Shown here piece by piece: positions 45,098 through 57,482 of a stretch of 64,000 bases of DNA (positions within the stretch are counted from its first letter, which is position 1; every line of letters starts with the position of its first letter). A model generated the notes under the pieces. It was not told where the DNA came from. It ran no database searches and was given only the letters and a program-made list of their open reading frames with translations. A program made the translations under genes and the position numbers. This DNA is from Diplolepis rosae (lineage: Eukaryota > Arthropoda > Insecta > Hymenoptera > Diplolepididae), in the NCBI GenBank assembly GCA_030998225.1, contig JAPYXD010000045.1, positions 1,178,001-1,242,000 on the forward strand. Direction: 5' to 3'.

Positions 45098-46465
45098 ATG
45101 GCAGCGAAAGGAAAGATTAAAAAGGAAATCAATAAGAATAAAAAGAGTAGTAAAAAGCTCTGGGATACTGTGAAAAAAAAGTGCAAGGCGCAAGGAAGTT
45201 GTTGTTGAAAAGGCAGTGGAAGTGGTAAAAAAGAATGAAAAAATAAGAAGAAAACTTTATTCTACTTTAGATATACAGAAAGCTGTAAGCGCAGTCAATT
45301 ATGGCATGTCTGTGCGAAAAGCAGCAAAAAAATTTGTTGTACCAACAACACCCGTCCACAGGGCTGTGAAGAATCCTGAAAAAACAAATTTTGAGACTGG
45401 GCATCCTTCGGTTTATCGAGCTGAAAAAGGATATCCAGTCACTAAAGTTCAGTTGCTGGACAGTGTGCAAAAATATATACTTGATCTTGGAAATAAAATC
45501 TCCAAGACTCCATTTACTGAAAAGAGACCTGGACGTCACTGGTATGAGAATTTCCGTGTGCGTCATCCTCAAATAACTACAAGGACACTACAAAATCTTT
45601 CTATGGCCCCTGCTTCTGTGACCGAAGAAGACCTAAGAGGATGGTTTTCTAAAATTCAAGTATACTTGCAGTTAAAAGGCTTACATAAATTGCAACCCTC
45701 AAGAGTTTTTAACTGTGACGAGACAAACGTGCAGCTTATTCCAAAATTAGAGAAGGTGTTAAGTGAGAAAGGAGCCACCTTAGTCTATATAGTTGTGAAT
45801 CGGTGCGAAACAGAAAGTTTAACTGCACTGTTTACGCATAGCGCTGATGGGACTAGAGCTCCTCCCAGGTTAATGTTCAAGCATGCAGATAGTGTGCCAG
45901 CTAGTATTCTAAAAAATTGTCCATCTGACTGGAGTTTTAGTAATTCCAAGAATGGTTGGATGACAACAAAGACGTTTTACGAATACATAGCAAACGTTTT
46001 TTATCCTTGGCTCCAGAAGAGTGAGATAGAATTTCCAGTTATTATTTATTAGCATGGCCATTCCTCACGTCACCATGCCATTAGTTAAATTTTGTAGAGA
46101 AGAGCAAATACAGCTGATTGCTCTGTTCCCAAACGCAACACACATTATGCAGCCTTTAGACATTGCGTTCTTTCGCCCATTCAAAGAAATGTGGCGAAAA
46201 ATAATTATAAAGTATAAAGCTGAAAAAAATATTTCAAGATTGAAAAAGGAACATGTTCCAGCTGTGCTATTTCAACCCGTGGAATCATACACATGTCAAC
46301 GAGAAGAAAACCATTCAAAATGGCTTTGAAGTCGCTGGTTTAGTACCTTTTGATCCTGAAGAAATAGACTACAATGTACTGCATAAGAAAAGTAAAGAAA
46401 AGAAGAAAGATGAAACGATCCCGAAAGCAGACTTAGACCACGAACCACAGAGTCCACTGGTGTAA
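45098..46465 (+). pseudogene. Tigger/pogo-like transposase, decayed
   Basis: The ATG at 45098 opens a Lys-rich start that changes frame in an A-run near 45172-45181. It is followed by a pipsqueak-type helix-turn-helix (LDIQKAVSAVNYGMSVRKAA), then a CENP-B-like DNA-binding region and the DDE core. The first catalytic Asp is in FNCDETNVQL near 45713. The second should follow FPVIIY near 46045, but there is a TAG stop and the Asp codon position reads CAT (His), ahead of GHSS. The frame then shifts. The third Asp is in QPLDIAFFRPFK near 46150. A last frameshift near 46290 leads to a Lys-rich end. The loss of D2 shows the gene is dead. The family moves by cut-and-paste at TA targets. Confidence 0.8.
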
Positions 46466-46985
46466 GGAATGCAGACACAGAGAACAGCAATTTGTTTCAG
46501 TATTGGCCAGAAGTAAAAAAGGTTGTTGACGGTAAAAACGCCATTAATTATTACTTAACTTCTAACTAATTGTTTACATCTTGATACTACTAATTAATTT
46601 CAATATTTACTTTCATAATTTGCTATTTACAGAACTAATTTTCACTATTTACAATCTACTATTAACATAACTTATTTGTATTATTTACAATTTACTATTG
46701 ACTATACAACTGTTATTGCAGTAAGTTATTTTAATCAGTCATGTATTTTATTTTATACCTATAGATGCCAAAATGAAACCGCGCCCTATAATTAAAAATG
46801 TTGAATGTATCAATAATCACTATGTTATTTTAGTACCCAATAACGTGTCTGCAAGTACGCCTATTGAATCTTTGAATGAAAGAACTTCGAATGTATCAAG
46901 TAGTGGAATACTTATAGAATCAGATAATATTGAACAAAGTGAATTTAATGCACTTTTAAATCAAAATAGTCTTACGTACGAATAA
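46466..46985 (+). other. AT-rich tail with a short open frame
   Basis: After the Tigger core, a 70-codon frame (46773-46985, MKPRPIIKNVECINNHYVIL...) is Asn/Ser-rich and ends at a stop. It may be part of the same transposon's C-terminal exon, or chance. No TIR seen. Confidence 0.3.
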
Positions 46986-48975
46986 TTAAATTCAAAATAT
47001 TAAATAAAAATATCAAATTTAAATGCTCGTTCGGTTAAGGCTCCAAACTGCCAAACAGTGAAGATAAATAAAAATGAATTAAATAAATGAAAATTTGTTT
47101 ATTTATTAGTATCGTGCTTTGCTCTCCCCTCTGACTGAGGAGGCTATACCCTGTATACAAAAAACCTTTTTAGAAGAAATAGAAGTGAACCGAATAAAAA
47201 CTTAAGACAATAAAAGTTTCCTGTTCTAAGGTTTATTTAGCCACACACGCAAAAATAGAATAATAATAAACATATATGTTAATACAATTGGAACGATACC
47301 TGTTTACAATAGATTTCTCTTAATTCTGCCAGTCCTGAGAGAGTGTGAGAGAGGGGGATTTATCCCTGGTCTCTCTTATTCGTCCTTGACTGGACAGGAG
47401 GGTTTTTATTAACTGTTGTTCGAAATCACAACTTGAGTCCTACCGTTTTGAGATTCGGCAGTGTTAATTTTCCGGTGATTCTCGCACTTTTTGCCGTTTT
47501 CTTAAACCAATTGGACTTTAAAATAGTCCATCGACGACAGATATATTAAAAATATATTTTCGTATATTTCAATATTTCTTGTATTTATTGCTTCCGTACA
47601 GATGAAGGCTTTTGTCTTTTACGTCCGCCCGACACGATTCCAAAAATAAATATTTCGTTAGATAAAGTTTTACGGGTTTAATCAACTAACGAGTCGCGAA
47701 TGAACTGTCGATCTAGACCACAGACGGGAACGATAAAAGAAAAATTTTTCCTTTATTATTCTAAGATCTGAATCCGGTCAAGACACTCAGAAGACTGCGA
47801 ATTTGATTTTGCCTTGATCCGTTTTACTAGTTCATCGCGAGGTGATCATGGTAGGGTTTTTTCATGATTAAGGAGTTAATGATTGGATAGAGGTAATAAT
47901 GGCAGGGAGGATTTAGGAATTTGCACAAATGTTGATGTGGTTATTGCGCCATTTGCTGATTTTTAGATGGCAATTATTTCTCCCCTCATTCTACTCCTAT
48001 CGTGAGAAAGGAAATGTGCTCATCAATTTTTAATATTTGATGCATGGTCATCAAATTGTAGAAATGATTTTAGTTTCTAATATATTTCAGAGTAAATCGA
48101 AATATATGTATTTAATTAGTCTACGCTTATAATCTTTAGGTGGATTAAAGCTTTAACATAATTATTTAAGTATTCAGATGAGCCTTGGGTTTTAGTTACA
48201 AAAAGCACGTAGCCTTTGTGGCGGGAGATCAGCTGGCTAAAGCATTTGAGCAAGGATAGGTGTATGAGGAGGAGATACAATTATGAAATGCATGCTAGCC
48301 TCGCGATGCACAGCAAAGCACATCAAGAAATTTTTAAAGAGACCGATATATTAGGCACGTGCATAGGCGAACGAAAGGAGGAATTGACAAACTGCAGAAA
48401 GCTGTGGCGACAAACAGTGCATGGGTGTACATGTACTAGATATCTCTCTCTCTTTCTTCCTCCCTCCTTCATTCTCTTTTTCCTCTTCTATTCGTACATT
48501 CTATTGCGGTGATATAGTCGCGAGTCTGCTATTGCTCATTCTTTTTCCTATTCGATTCTTTCTCCACTCATCCTAGTTTTTATATCATCGCTTTCACTTT
48601 ACACTCTTTCTTCGCTTCTCCTCATTTCATACCTTCATAGTTCATAGCGATCGAGTGCCTATGCACTCTCGCTATCAATTAATCTACGTTATAAAACATT
48701 AATGCACCTGAAAAACATAAGGGTGAACCCTTCTTACATTTAAAAGTTTTATTAATTGAACGTATTTAAATAACTGGAAAAGTCAATTTAGGAATTAATG
48801 TACGTCTCAAGATTAGCTCGTATGACCAGAAATGGTGAGTTGCATTAGTCATTGGAATGCAATCAGGTTACGAACGCTCAAAAGTGTGCATTTAATTCAC
48901 TTCTAAAAGCAATCGATATTCTATAAATTAGATTTTGCACATCAATAAAAATATTTTCCAAAAAATATTGCACAC
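46986..48975. other. Unassigned region, possible insertion
   Basis: About 2 kb without a supported gene. Low-complexity CT-rich patches (48440-48620) and AT-rich DNA alternate. It separates the Tigger-like gene from coding-like blocks at 48976-49885. Confidence 0.35.
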
Positions 48976-49885
48976 TTTGGACCGCCCGTAACAAATAGCT
49001 TAGAGAGTGTAATTTTAGAAACAAAGAAAGCAAATGAGCATATCGACAAGCGTGTACGTGTATCACTTAAGATTTGTGAACCAAATGACACCTCTTCACT
49101 TGATAATTTCGAAGATTTAATACCTGAAAATGTAGTTTTCTGAAATCTGTCAATAAGGTTAGCACAAATTTATGTAAAAAATTATTAATGACACTACTTA
49201 TATTTCACTTATTTTCAACCATCTATCATTTTTTAGAAATAATTCATGAAAGTGCAAATAGAATAAATGAGCTGAATGATTCTCAAGTAATTCGCACAGT
49301 ATCAAATGGCCAAGTGCAAGAGTTTACCAGTCCTCGAGTTACAAACAAATATGATGATTTTGAGAAAATCTTAGTCCTGAAAATGAAAATGCTTCACCCG
49401 TGTTACAAGAAAATGTACAAAAGATTTGTAGAAAAATAAATAACGAATCAAGTTACCTTCAAGAAAATCAAGAGAATACTAGTGTTGCTTCTGTAGATTC
49501 AGGTATGTCATACAAATTCATTTGACGTTCAATATATTGTGTATATATGAAAAATTTCATTAATCATGTAATATAATCTCTGTACATTTTGCAGGCTATA
49601 CCAGTGATCATGAAAGGAGTTTTACCAATGCTTTTACCTTACCTCGTGAATACTTATCCGAAGAGAAGAAAGCTAAATTAGCTACTACTAAAAAACCCAA
49701 ACAACCTTCTGTAGGAACCTCAGAAGAGTGGTGGAAACTTCAGATGGAACAAGTACAAAAACAGAAAACAAAGGAAGAAAAAAAAGTACAGAAACAGTTA
49801 TTAAAAGAAAGTAAAAAGAAATTGGAAGAGGAGAGAAAGAATTACATGCTTGAAATGGAAGAAAAGATTAATAAGATCCAGTAAA
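48976..49885 (+). pseudogene. Exon-like blocks, probably the C-terminal part of a Tigger-like protein
   Basis: Three open blocks in order: about 48976-49143 (SLESVILETKKANEHIDKRV), 49227-49438, and 49594-49884. The last starts after a TTTTGCAG acceptor and reads LPREYLSEEKKAKLATTKKP, then a Trp pair (EEWWKLQMEQ) and a Lys/Glu-rich coiled coil ending at a stop. The second block also begins after a TTTTTTAG. Such Lys/Glu-rich tails are common in Tigger-type proteins, and the upstream gene lacks its own tail, but linkage across the 2-kb gap is inference. Confidence 0.4.
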
Positions 49886-51232
49886 AAATCAAATCTGAAA
49901 AATTATGTATTACTCAGACTATGTAGAAACAGTATTACTAAATCTGTAGATGCGTGATATGCTCACAATGTGTATTTTTCTTAATGACTTATTAAGTAAA
50001 AGGCTAAAATTATTATATTATTATATATAAAATATAACCTACTGACGTTTATTAAATGTTTGGACGTTTTTTTATTCTTTTAAAACAACAAACGCATTAT
50101 TTCTCAATCTGTTTCAAAATTGGGACATGACTTATTGAACGGGGGGAAAAGCAGTAAAATCTGCGTTCCATAGCAGGTACCGGTTATTGGTTTAGTTTAT
50201 TGTTTATTATGATTTCAATTTACGTAAAATTTGCATTTTACAGGTCGCATTTTTATCCTGACTCAGTAGCGCATCCAATAATACCCAAAGTTTAACATTG
50301 TTACACCTTACAATATTTTTAATCGAACCGAGATTTTTAAGCTCCAAAAAATCCTTCCATAAGTGGTACTTTTACCTTATTTAATGATTTGTTTCAGCAT
50401 TAATTAAACTTCTTTAATTAGCAAGTATTTATCGAGTTCATCAAAATTTTTTAAGTTTCCCCTTCTGTTCAGTAAAAACTTAAAATCTAATATCATCACA
50501 AATAAAAATTATATTTCTGTAAAATTCCTATACGTATCTTCTTTACATTTGATCCAATCAATTTTATTTTTATTAATTGTCCGTTCAAAAAACAAATTAA
50601 TAACTTCTTTTAGTAAGACACAAACACTAGTTGCCATTCAAATCATCTTTTCTTTTTATTACTTGAAGAAAAATATAAATACATACATTTACTCCTTTTT
50701 TTTGCATAGAAACAACGCCGTTCCGACAAGAATAAATAAGTACTATATAATTAGTGCCAACATGAATATAATTTCCATTTTGTTTTTCCTTTCATCAAGA
50801 GAATTTTTCCTGACTCTCATCCTATTGGAAGAACAGTGTCTACAAATATTAAACTTCTAAACGTAAACTGTGCGATGGGGTTACAAAATTGTCAATATGA
50901 AAATTCTTTCTGGCATTGAAATTAACGTGTAACTATAACAAGTTGAATAATTACTATTCTCTATATTTTTTCATGCACGAATAGTACTATTTATTTTTCA
51001 AAAAACATTAGAAACCAATTAAAAGTACAATAATTGTAGAAACATCTATTCAGGTGTTATTATAAGTAAAATTGTTTTTCTTGTGATTATTTTAGTTATT
51101 TCATGATATATCAATAAAATTGAAGTTCATGAGATTAATTTTTAGAAACTTATAAAAATAGTAATAAGCAATCACAATGCCATTCTTTGAAGAAATAAAT
51201 TTTAGACTCAACCAAGTTTTTCCCTCTTCTAT
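49886..51232. other. Intergenic, AT-rich, no gene seen
   Basis: No frame, tandem repeat or inverted repeat that I can support. Confidence 0.5.
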
Positions 51233-51730
51233 TAGGTGCGCAACTAAGTTCCCGATGTTTTTTGATGAAAATGCAACTTTATTGTGAAAAAAAGATTACA
51301 AATGAATCATCCAAAGTGTTGCCCATCGTTAGCTACAACTTTTTCCCATCTTTCTGGTAGAACTCGAATACCGTTACGGTAAAAGTGTTCATCTTTTGAG
51401 GCTATCCACGAATCAAGCAATTTTTTGATGTCTTCATATGAGTGGAACTGCTGATCAGCCAGACCATGTTTCATCGACCGGAACAAGTAATAATCGGACG
51501 GCGCAATATCTGGGGAATACAGCGGGTGGGGTATGACTTCCCATTTGAGCGATTCCAGGTAGGTTTTAACTGGTTTGGCAACGTGAGGCCGAGCGTTGTC
51601 ATGCCGTAGAATCACTTTTTCGTGCCTCTGCTCGTATTGTGGCCGTTTTTCGCGCAGTGCTCGGCTCAAACGCATTAAGGGAGTTACTGAAGATGAAGAA
51701 TTAACGAACAGAAAAATCTTCAACTTTGCA
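51233..51730 (-). mobile_element. mariner copy C, 3' half
   Basis: The minus-strand right half of a mariner. The ITR (TTAGGTGCGCAACTAAGTTC) starts at 51233, next to a TA. The transposase fragment runs from about 51690 to 51307 with RHDNARPHVA (second catalytic Asp), YSPDIAPSDYYLFRSM (third Asp) and a C-terminal RWEKVVANDGQHFG. Everything upstream, including both HTH motifs, the first Asp and the other ITR, is missing. Upstream residues in the open frame are unrelated flank. It is closer to mariner B than to A in the C-terminal style, but still a separate family. Confidence 0.85.
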
Positions 51731-52700
51731 GAGCATTAGAATATAATTAAAAAATTATTCGTACGAAATTTCAAGGTCTGAGGTGGGTTTTTTAGTGAGA
51801 TATTCATATATCTATTTTGCGCTTCTCTAGTTGATTCAACATGGGCTCTTATGAGAAATCGCGGAGGTTATCGTGTATTATCATTGATATCTTTTTAACT
51901 GACGAACAGATCATAACGGGATTTGAACAGTAGAAAAATAAGATGTTCAGGAATAGTTATTGAATTTTTTTAAATCAATTTAAAATAGTTTCAATGAAAT
52001 AATTATATCGATGAAAATAATTTGTAGTAGTGTAAAATAGTATTTTTATAATTCTGTGTCTAGATAAATAAATTTTATGTGCCTCCGGCGTGTAAACTCG
52101 TTTTTTCGCTACAGTTAAGAGTAGCGCAATGTTATGTATTGCGCTACAGAGGAATGTAATGTAAAAATTGAACTGCGGATGCGCCTATAGCCATACAGCG
52201 GAGCACAATCTTCTTCTTCTTCTTATCCGTACAGCGTTAGCATCCTACTGACAAAGCCTTGTATATTTGAACTGCGCAGGCGTCTAATAAAATCCGCTAA
52301 TACTACAAACGATCGATAAAATAAATATGGCCGGGACTAGTCGCGAAATATCATGTGTAATGACTATCACCGCAAACAACTACTATACTAGATTAGATTC
52401 GAGTGTACGCATAAAAACTCGTATACGCACCGAACTCACATAAAACAGAATACGTGCCAATGCACACAATTCGGGAAATTACGAGACTCGCAGGACTGAT
52501 CGCGTCTCGGATTCGTCTCAGCTTTGCCTCAGCGACGTCTCGGCTACGCCTTGGCTTCGATCTCCTGCGAGCATTATCGCTCGTCGCGCAATAACCCTCA
52601 TTGTGCGCCTAAGCCTATAATTTGTTTGAACAATATAAATATTATAATTAAAATTGCTCCACCGTTATGGTAGACAACAAAATTGAAATTTTCAAACCTT
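51731..52700. other. Intergenic, no gene seen
   Basis: Contains a short inverted pair around GTAGCGCAAT/ATTGCGCTAC (52122-52147) and a CTT microsatellite near 52211. No coding frame. Confidence 0.45.
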
Positions 52701-52965
52701 CATTTCACAAGAAGGAATAGAAACTATGTAAGTACACATATTTTGTAGGCAGATTAGAAAGAAATAAATTAATGGAAAATACAGCATGTAAGTATAGAAT
52801 TAAAGAAATTACCCTGACAAAATTATTCAAATTTTCAAACACAAGAAGCACAAGAAGGAATAGAAATCATGTACGTGCACATATTTTGTGAGCAGATCAG
52901 AAAGAATTAAATTAATCGAAAATACAGCATGTAAGAATGGAATAAAAAATAACCATGAGAGGTGT
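52690..52965. repeat. Tandem duplication, about 143-bp unit
   Basis: A block beginning ATTTTCAAAC...CACAAGAAGGAATAGAAA and ending AATACAGCATGTAAGAATGG occurs twice, the first near 52690-52800 and the second near 52832-52950. The offset is about 143 bp, with some substitutions. No coding content. Confidence 0.7.
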
Positions 52966-53404
52966 GTCTATGCTCGGATCAAGAGGAATAAAAAACGTTT
53001 GCCTTTAAACACCCCCCCCCCCTCCTTTTCATCTATATGAATTGTTTTTTAGCTTTCTTTTTGATCTATATGATTTGTTTTTAGCTTCCTTTTTTATAAT
53101 ATGTCCATAAATTAATGAATTTAATCTAAAGAGGCAGACCCAATGCCAATACAAAGATATTTGAATGAATTCAATTTCGGGCCAAGATAAAAAACAGACA
53201 TGAATACAAACATGTCACATAAGCGCTTATTCTGCCCATTTCAGATAATAGTATATTGTGTTAAGACGCAGAGAACCTACCATTTGTCGTCCGAGGTCAA
53301 TGTTGACATCCGTGGCGTCCATGGGCGTGCTGAACGTGCGTGCATAGCAGAGGACTGTCAAGATTGGCCGAGGATGATAAAAGTTTACTGCGGAGTGACA
53401 CGAT

Positions 53405-53545
53405 ATTTTATGCAAAGTGGAACGATTCTCGTAGATTTTCGTGAGTATTTGTCGACCTTCAAAGTACCCTTTTTACGGCGGGAGGAGGAGTGAGAGTAGA
53501 GAAAATCTACGAAAATCGACCTACTTTGCATAAAAGTATATTATT
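53405..53545. repeat. Short inverted repeat, MITE-like
   Basis: ATTTTATGCAAAGTGG...CGTAGATTTTCGT is mirrored by AAAATCTACGAAAATCG...CTACTTTGCATAAAA across a spacer of about 55 bp. It could be a small MITE or a cruciform-forming palindrome. Confidence 0.5.
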
Positions 53546-55763
53546 TATAATACATAATTGCGAGAGTTAACTGTATTAAAAATCAAAAAATTGGTAAGTC
53601 TAATACTATTTTTACATTATTTATAACCAAAACAAAGTTTTAAAAAAGTTTATTTAAATATATTCCTATCAATTTTCAGATTTGTGACGTGGTAAAATTT
53701 ACCCGTCACATTAAAAGGATTAAATTTCGTTAGACTCACCGGTTTGACAGGTGGGGTTATGTCCCTGGGGAAAAAGTCGTATGGCGAGAGACCGCACTTT
53801 GTCGCCACCCGAGAGTACTCGCAGAACACTATCACGCACTGCACACACTTTCGCTTCCTGTCCCGTCTGATACATAAACGATACGAGGACGGCGGCACCG
53901 GAGCACAGCAGCGTTGGAGATGAGGCACAGCCGGTTACCGAGTCGACGTAAACACTGGCCGCCATGACGACTTGCGAGCATCGATACATCGATGCTTCGA
54001 CCATCGCTGCCATCGATCATCGGAGAGCGACGCACGAGACGACCAGATGCCACCACGTGACCCGGAAGACGTACCCTGGGGCACATAGACGCCAGGACTT
54101 GATATTTAGTATTTTAGACATTTTGTGATACTAAATTTACGACGTATGATATTAATGGACACTGATTGTAATAGTGCCAAGGTACGGTACGCGTTATTCG
54201 TTGTAACTGAGAGAACCGGGTGTTTATAGAAATTATTTTCCGAGGGCAATTACTATACTAGGCACGGGTTGCCTAGTCGTCTAACAGATGTGTGACATGT
54301 GTCCTGCTTCCTGGTCCGCGATTGGGTCACGCGTGTTATTCGTGGGGCAGGTCGGGAATTTTATCAGCGTCGCGTCTTCCATGATCACTCTCGTCCTGCG
54401 ACTCGTTAAGGCAAGTGCCACAAGGCGATTAAAGGAAAGACGTGGGAATCTGCTCGTACCCTGGGGGGAATATTTGAGATACCTATTGGTAAAGGATGGA
54501 AGGAGAATTCGTTCTGTGGTTCGTCCCGGAATTAGGAGATGTCATACAGGTAGCGTAAGTTTGGTTCTAATTAAATTCTTTTGGCAAGTGGGTCGGAATT
54601 CCGAACCTATGGACACTTTAAACTGAACGACTTGGCGTCTGTCATGCAACCCGACACCACTTCGCCTCTCTCTCTTATATTCGCGAGTGCTCTCTCGTAT
54701 TTGTGCCTCTTTTTTTTATTGTAAACAAATTCATTCTCTCTCTCACGACGTAAAGTTTAAACGTTTCATTTAACAATAAATAAATTCTAGTTCTCTCGGG
54801 TGGTGACGCGCATCAGTAGATTGAATCCGCCATATTGTCGCGTGGCTCGGAAATATTCCGAGATTTCTGGCATTTTTCTTTATACTTACTGATTTCAATA
54901 CAGATTTTTGGGGTTTTTATTAACATTCATTTTATTTTGTATAGAGACTTTATTCATTTATTTATTTTATTTGTATTAACGTTATGAATTTCGTGTCACC
55001 GTTATTATCGTAAGTAGTATTATTATTACCATTGCCATTGTATGTGAAAATTTTGTCACTCAAGAGAGTGGCTGGCGCACAGCAAGTCTTCTGAAAGATA
55101 TTTTATTTCAGGTCATTCCGAACTGAAAAAAAATTAGTTGGGCTAGCCAAAAATACGAGTTGACAGGTCGCGGGTAAAACCTGCATATCAGATTTTACTG
55201 TGACTTATCGCATTCAAAATTTTTTAATCTCTTAACAAAACAAGTTACAACTCATAGTATTGATAATTCCTATTGATGCGGCCAGAGAGATTCGCGGAAT
55301 TTTGAGAATTTTGAATTAACAAGAAGAATTTTCTAATAAGTATATGTGGAAGAGTCGGGTAGTAACACCCACTCAAGATTTGTTATCAATAGCTCGACTG
55401 ATAGTGAGAAAAATATTAATATAACAGGGAGGGTATAACGGCAGGGCTTCTACTAAGATCTTGCAAATCGATATATAAGAAATAGACATGTTCTAGAAGG
55501 AAATGAAGGGATTGAAATTAGTTCTGAAATAGGTAATTGAAAAATACTGTTGGGTAGCCCCGGCCACCAAGAAATACGTAATATTTGGACATTTCATTAT
55601 AATTTATCCATGAGAAATGTATTTCCGAGGGGAAAACTGCCAAATTGTATACATTGGAACACATGGGGCATAATTTATCAAGTGATACCACACCAATAAA
55701 CGAATTTGTCCGATCGGGCTTAAATTTTGGCTGATTGGAGTCCTTTCTTATGGTACTTCCTAC
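53546..55763. other. Unassigned region with a GC-rich block
   Basis: From about 53690 to 54660 the DNA is GC-richer than its surroundings and holds overlapping frames on both strands, none with recognisable protein. The rest is AT-rich. A solo LTR is possible but the ends do not meet TG...CA with a duplication. Confidence 0.35.
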
Positions 55764-57482
55764 AAAAAAATTTTATTCGTTTTTACAAATATCTGCTGAA
55801 ATAGGTGGGGTGCAATTTTCAGACTTTTTTTGAGAAGCCTCATCTTCAAACGAATATAACTTATTTTTTTTTGCATAAAGCGAAATTTTACTAGATATGT
55901 TTTCTTCAGTCTTTTTCTTGATCTTTCAACTGGTTGTAACCATTCTTGAAAGAAATCTAAATTTGACCTCCATTTTCGAAAATCAAAAATAAATTTGACT
56001 GTTTCTCAAATTTGGATCCATTTTTTTTTTAATCATCTAGTTAATAAGCTGAGATTTTTTCCTATAAAATAGAAAAATTTCAGGAAGGCGTTTTTTTTGT
56101 TTTCAAGCAATTGTGCGATGAATAACCGGATGCTCCGCCTGAGCTGAGGCCACGCGACCGTTCGCTACCGTCTTCACGCCGGGAACCCGTAGAACACCCT
56201 CAAGCTAATTTTTGACATTACATAATATCATACGCGGTTAGTGTAACTGCTCTCTGCATTTGCAGAGTTGGGACTGTCATTGTTAAGGTACAAGTTACAA
56301 TGCCTGAATTACAGTTAGTGTAAGATTAATTTGGAATATGTTTTGAAAATTAAATCTATTGAATTTATATCTAGTTATTGAATGTGTAGGAAAGTTATGT
56401 TTCTATTTATCTGGGTGAATTATTTGAATGTGTTTGATAGATTTTGTTTTTTTGGAACCTTCTGTCTTTTCGCTCGTTCTAGCTTACAACGTTCTTCAAA
56501 ACATCACATACTCACCCCTCAAGCTTTATTCGAGTGGGCAAAGAATAATTGCAAAGAAACGGAAATTGTCTTCAGCAGCAAAGAATGTTACCCCATAGCT
56601 ACCGAGATTCTGAAAGGACAATTTGACCAAGCAGTAACGATTCCGGGTACGCTGCAATACCACGCTTTCATTACTACTCAACATAGAAAATTTTTAATGA
56701 AAAAGTTTTCATGTTCTCAAAAGTATGACATCTATCCAAGAGGCGAAAAGAAGAAACCGCAGAAGAGGCCCGCGAAATTACCTACAAAAGCGAAAAAAAT
56801 CGCCAAGAAACACAAATCTACAAAATAAACTATGTATAAAAATACAGAAGGTTCCAAATAAACAAATCCATTGAACTCACATTCAAATAATTCACCTGGA
56901 TAAACAGAAACATCACTTTCCTACACATTCCATAACTAGATATAAATTCAAAAGATTTAATTTTCTACACATATTCCCAATTAACTTTACCATACACTAA
57001 CTGCAATTCAGGCATTGTAACTTGTAACTTAATAATGACAGTCTCAACTCTGTAAATGCAACTAACCGAACGCGAACGGTCGCGTGGCCTCAGCTCCGGC
57101 AGAGCATCCGGTTATTCATTGCAAAATTGCTCGAAAACAAAAAAAACCGCCTTCCTGAATTTTTTCTATTTTATAGGAAAAAATCTTAACTTATTAACTA
57201 GATGATTTAAAAAATAAATAAAATGGGTCCAATTTTTAGAAAAAGTCAAATTTATTTTTGATTTTCAAAAATGGACGTCAAATGTTAATTTCTTTCAAGA
57301 ATGGTTACAACCAATTGAAAGATCAAGAAAAAGACTGAAGAAAACATATTAAGTAAAATTTTGGTTTATGCAAAAAGAAATAAGTTATATTCGTTTGAAG
57401 AAGAGGCTTCCCATCAAAATTATGAAAATTGCACCCCACTTATTTCAACAAATATTTGTAAAAACGAAAAAAAATTTTTTAC
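55764..57482 (+). mobile_element. Fold-back/long-TIR transposon copy 2
   Basis: The arms run from about 55764 (ATTCGTTTTTACAAATAT) inward to about 56440, and from about 56850 outward to 57482. They are inverted copies, including the GGATGCTCCGCCTGAGCTGAGG block (56128-56149) and its inverse near 57090. The centre holds a small remnant of a transposase-like gene. The arms differ in sequence from those of the element at 41031-44494, yet the protein remnant is homologous, so the two are different families of one group. Confidence 0.7.
56382..56828 (+). pseudogene. Transposase C-terminal fragment in long-TIR copy 2
   Basis: An open frame whose residues from about 56475 onward (SLQRSSKHHILTPQALFEWA) align with the C-terminus of the gene at 41669-43595 (SLQASSKDPILTADALYQWA). 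The shared VPGT/IPGT-xQYHxF block and a Lys-rich tail follow. The upstream part of the frame lies in the TIR and is not protein-like. Everything N-terminal, including the putative catalytic TDG block, is missing. It marks an internally deleted, non-autonomous copy. Confidence 0.65.

Noticed and set aside
53690..54840. Possible solo LTR or gene in a GC-rich block
   Set aside because: TGTGACG at the left is suggestive, but no matching CA end, flanking duplication, second copy or recognisable protein was found.
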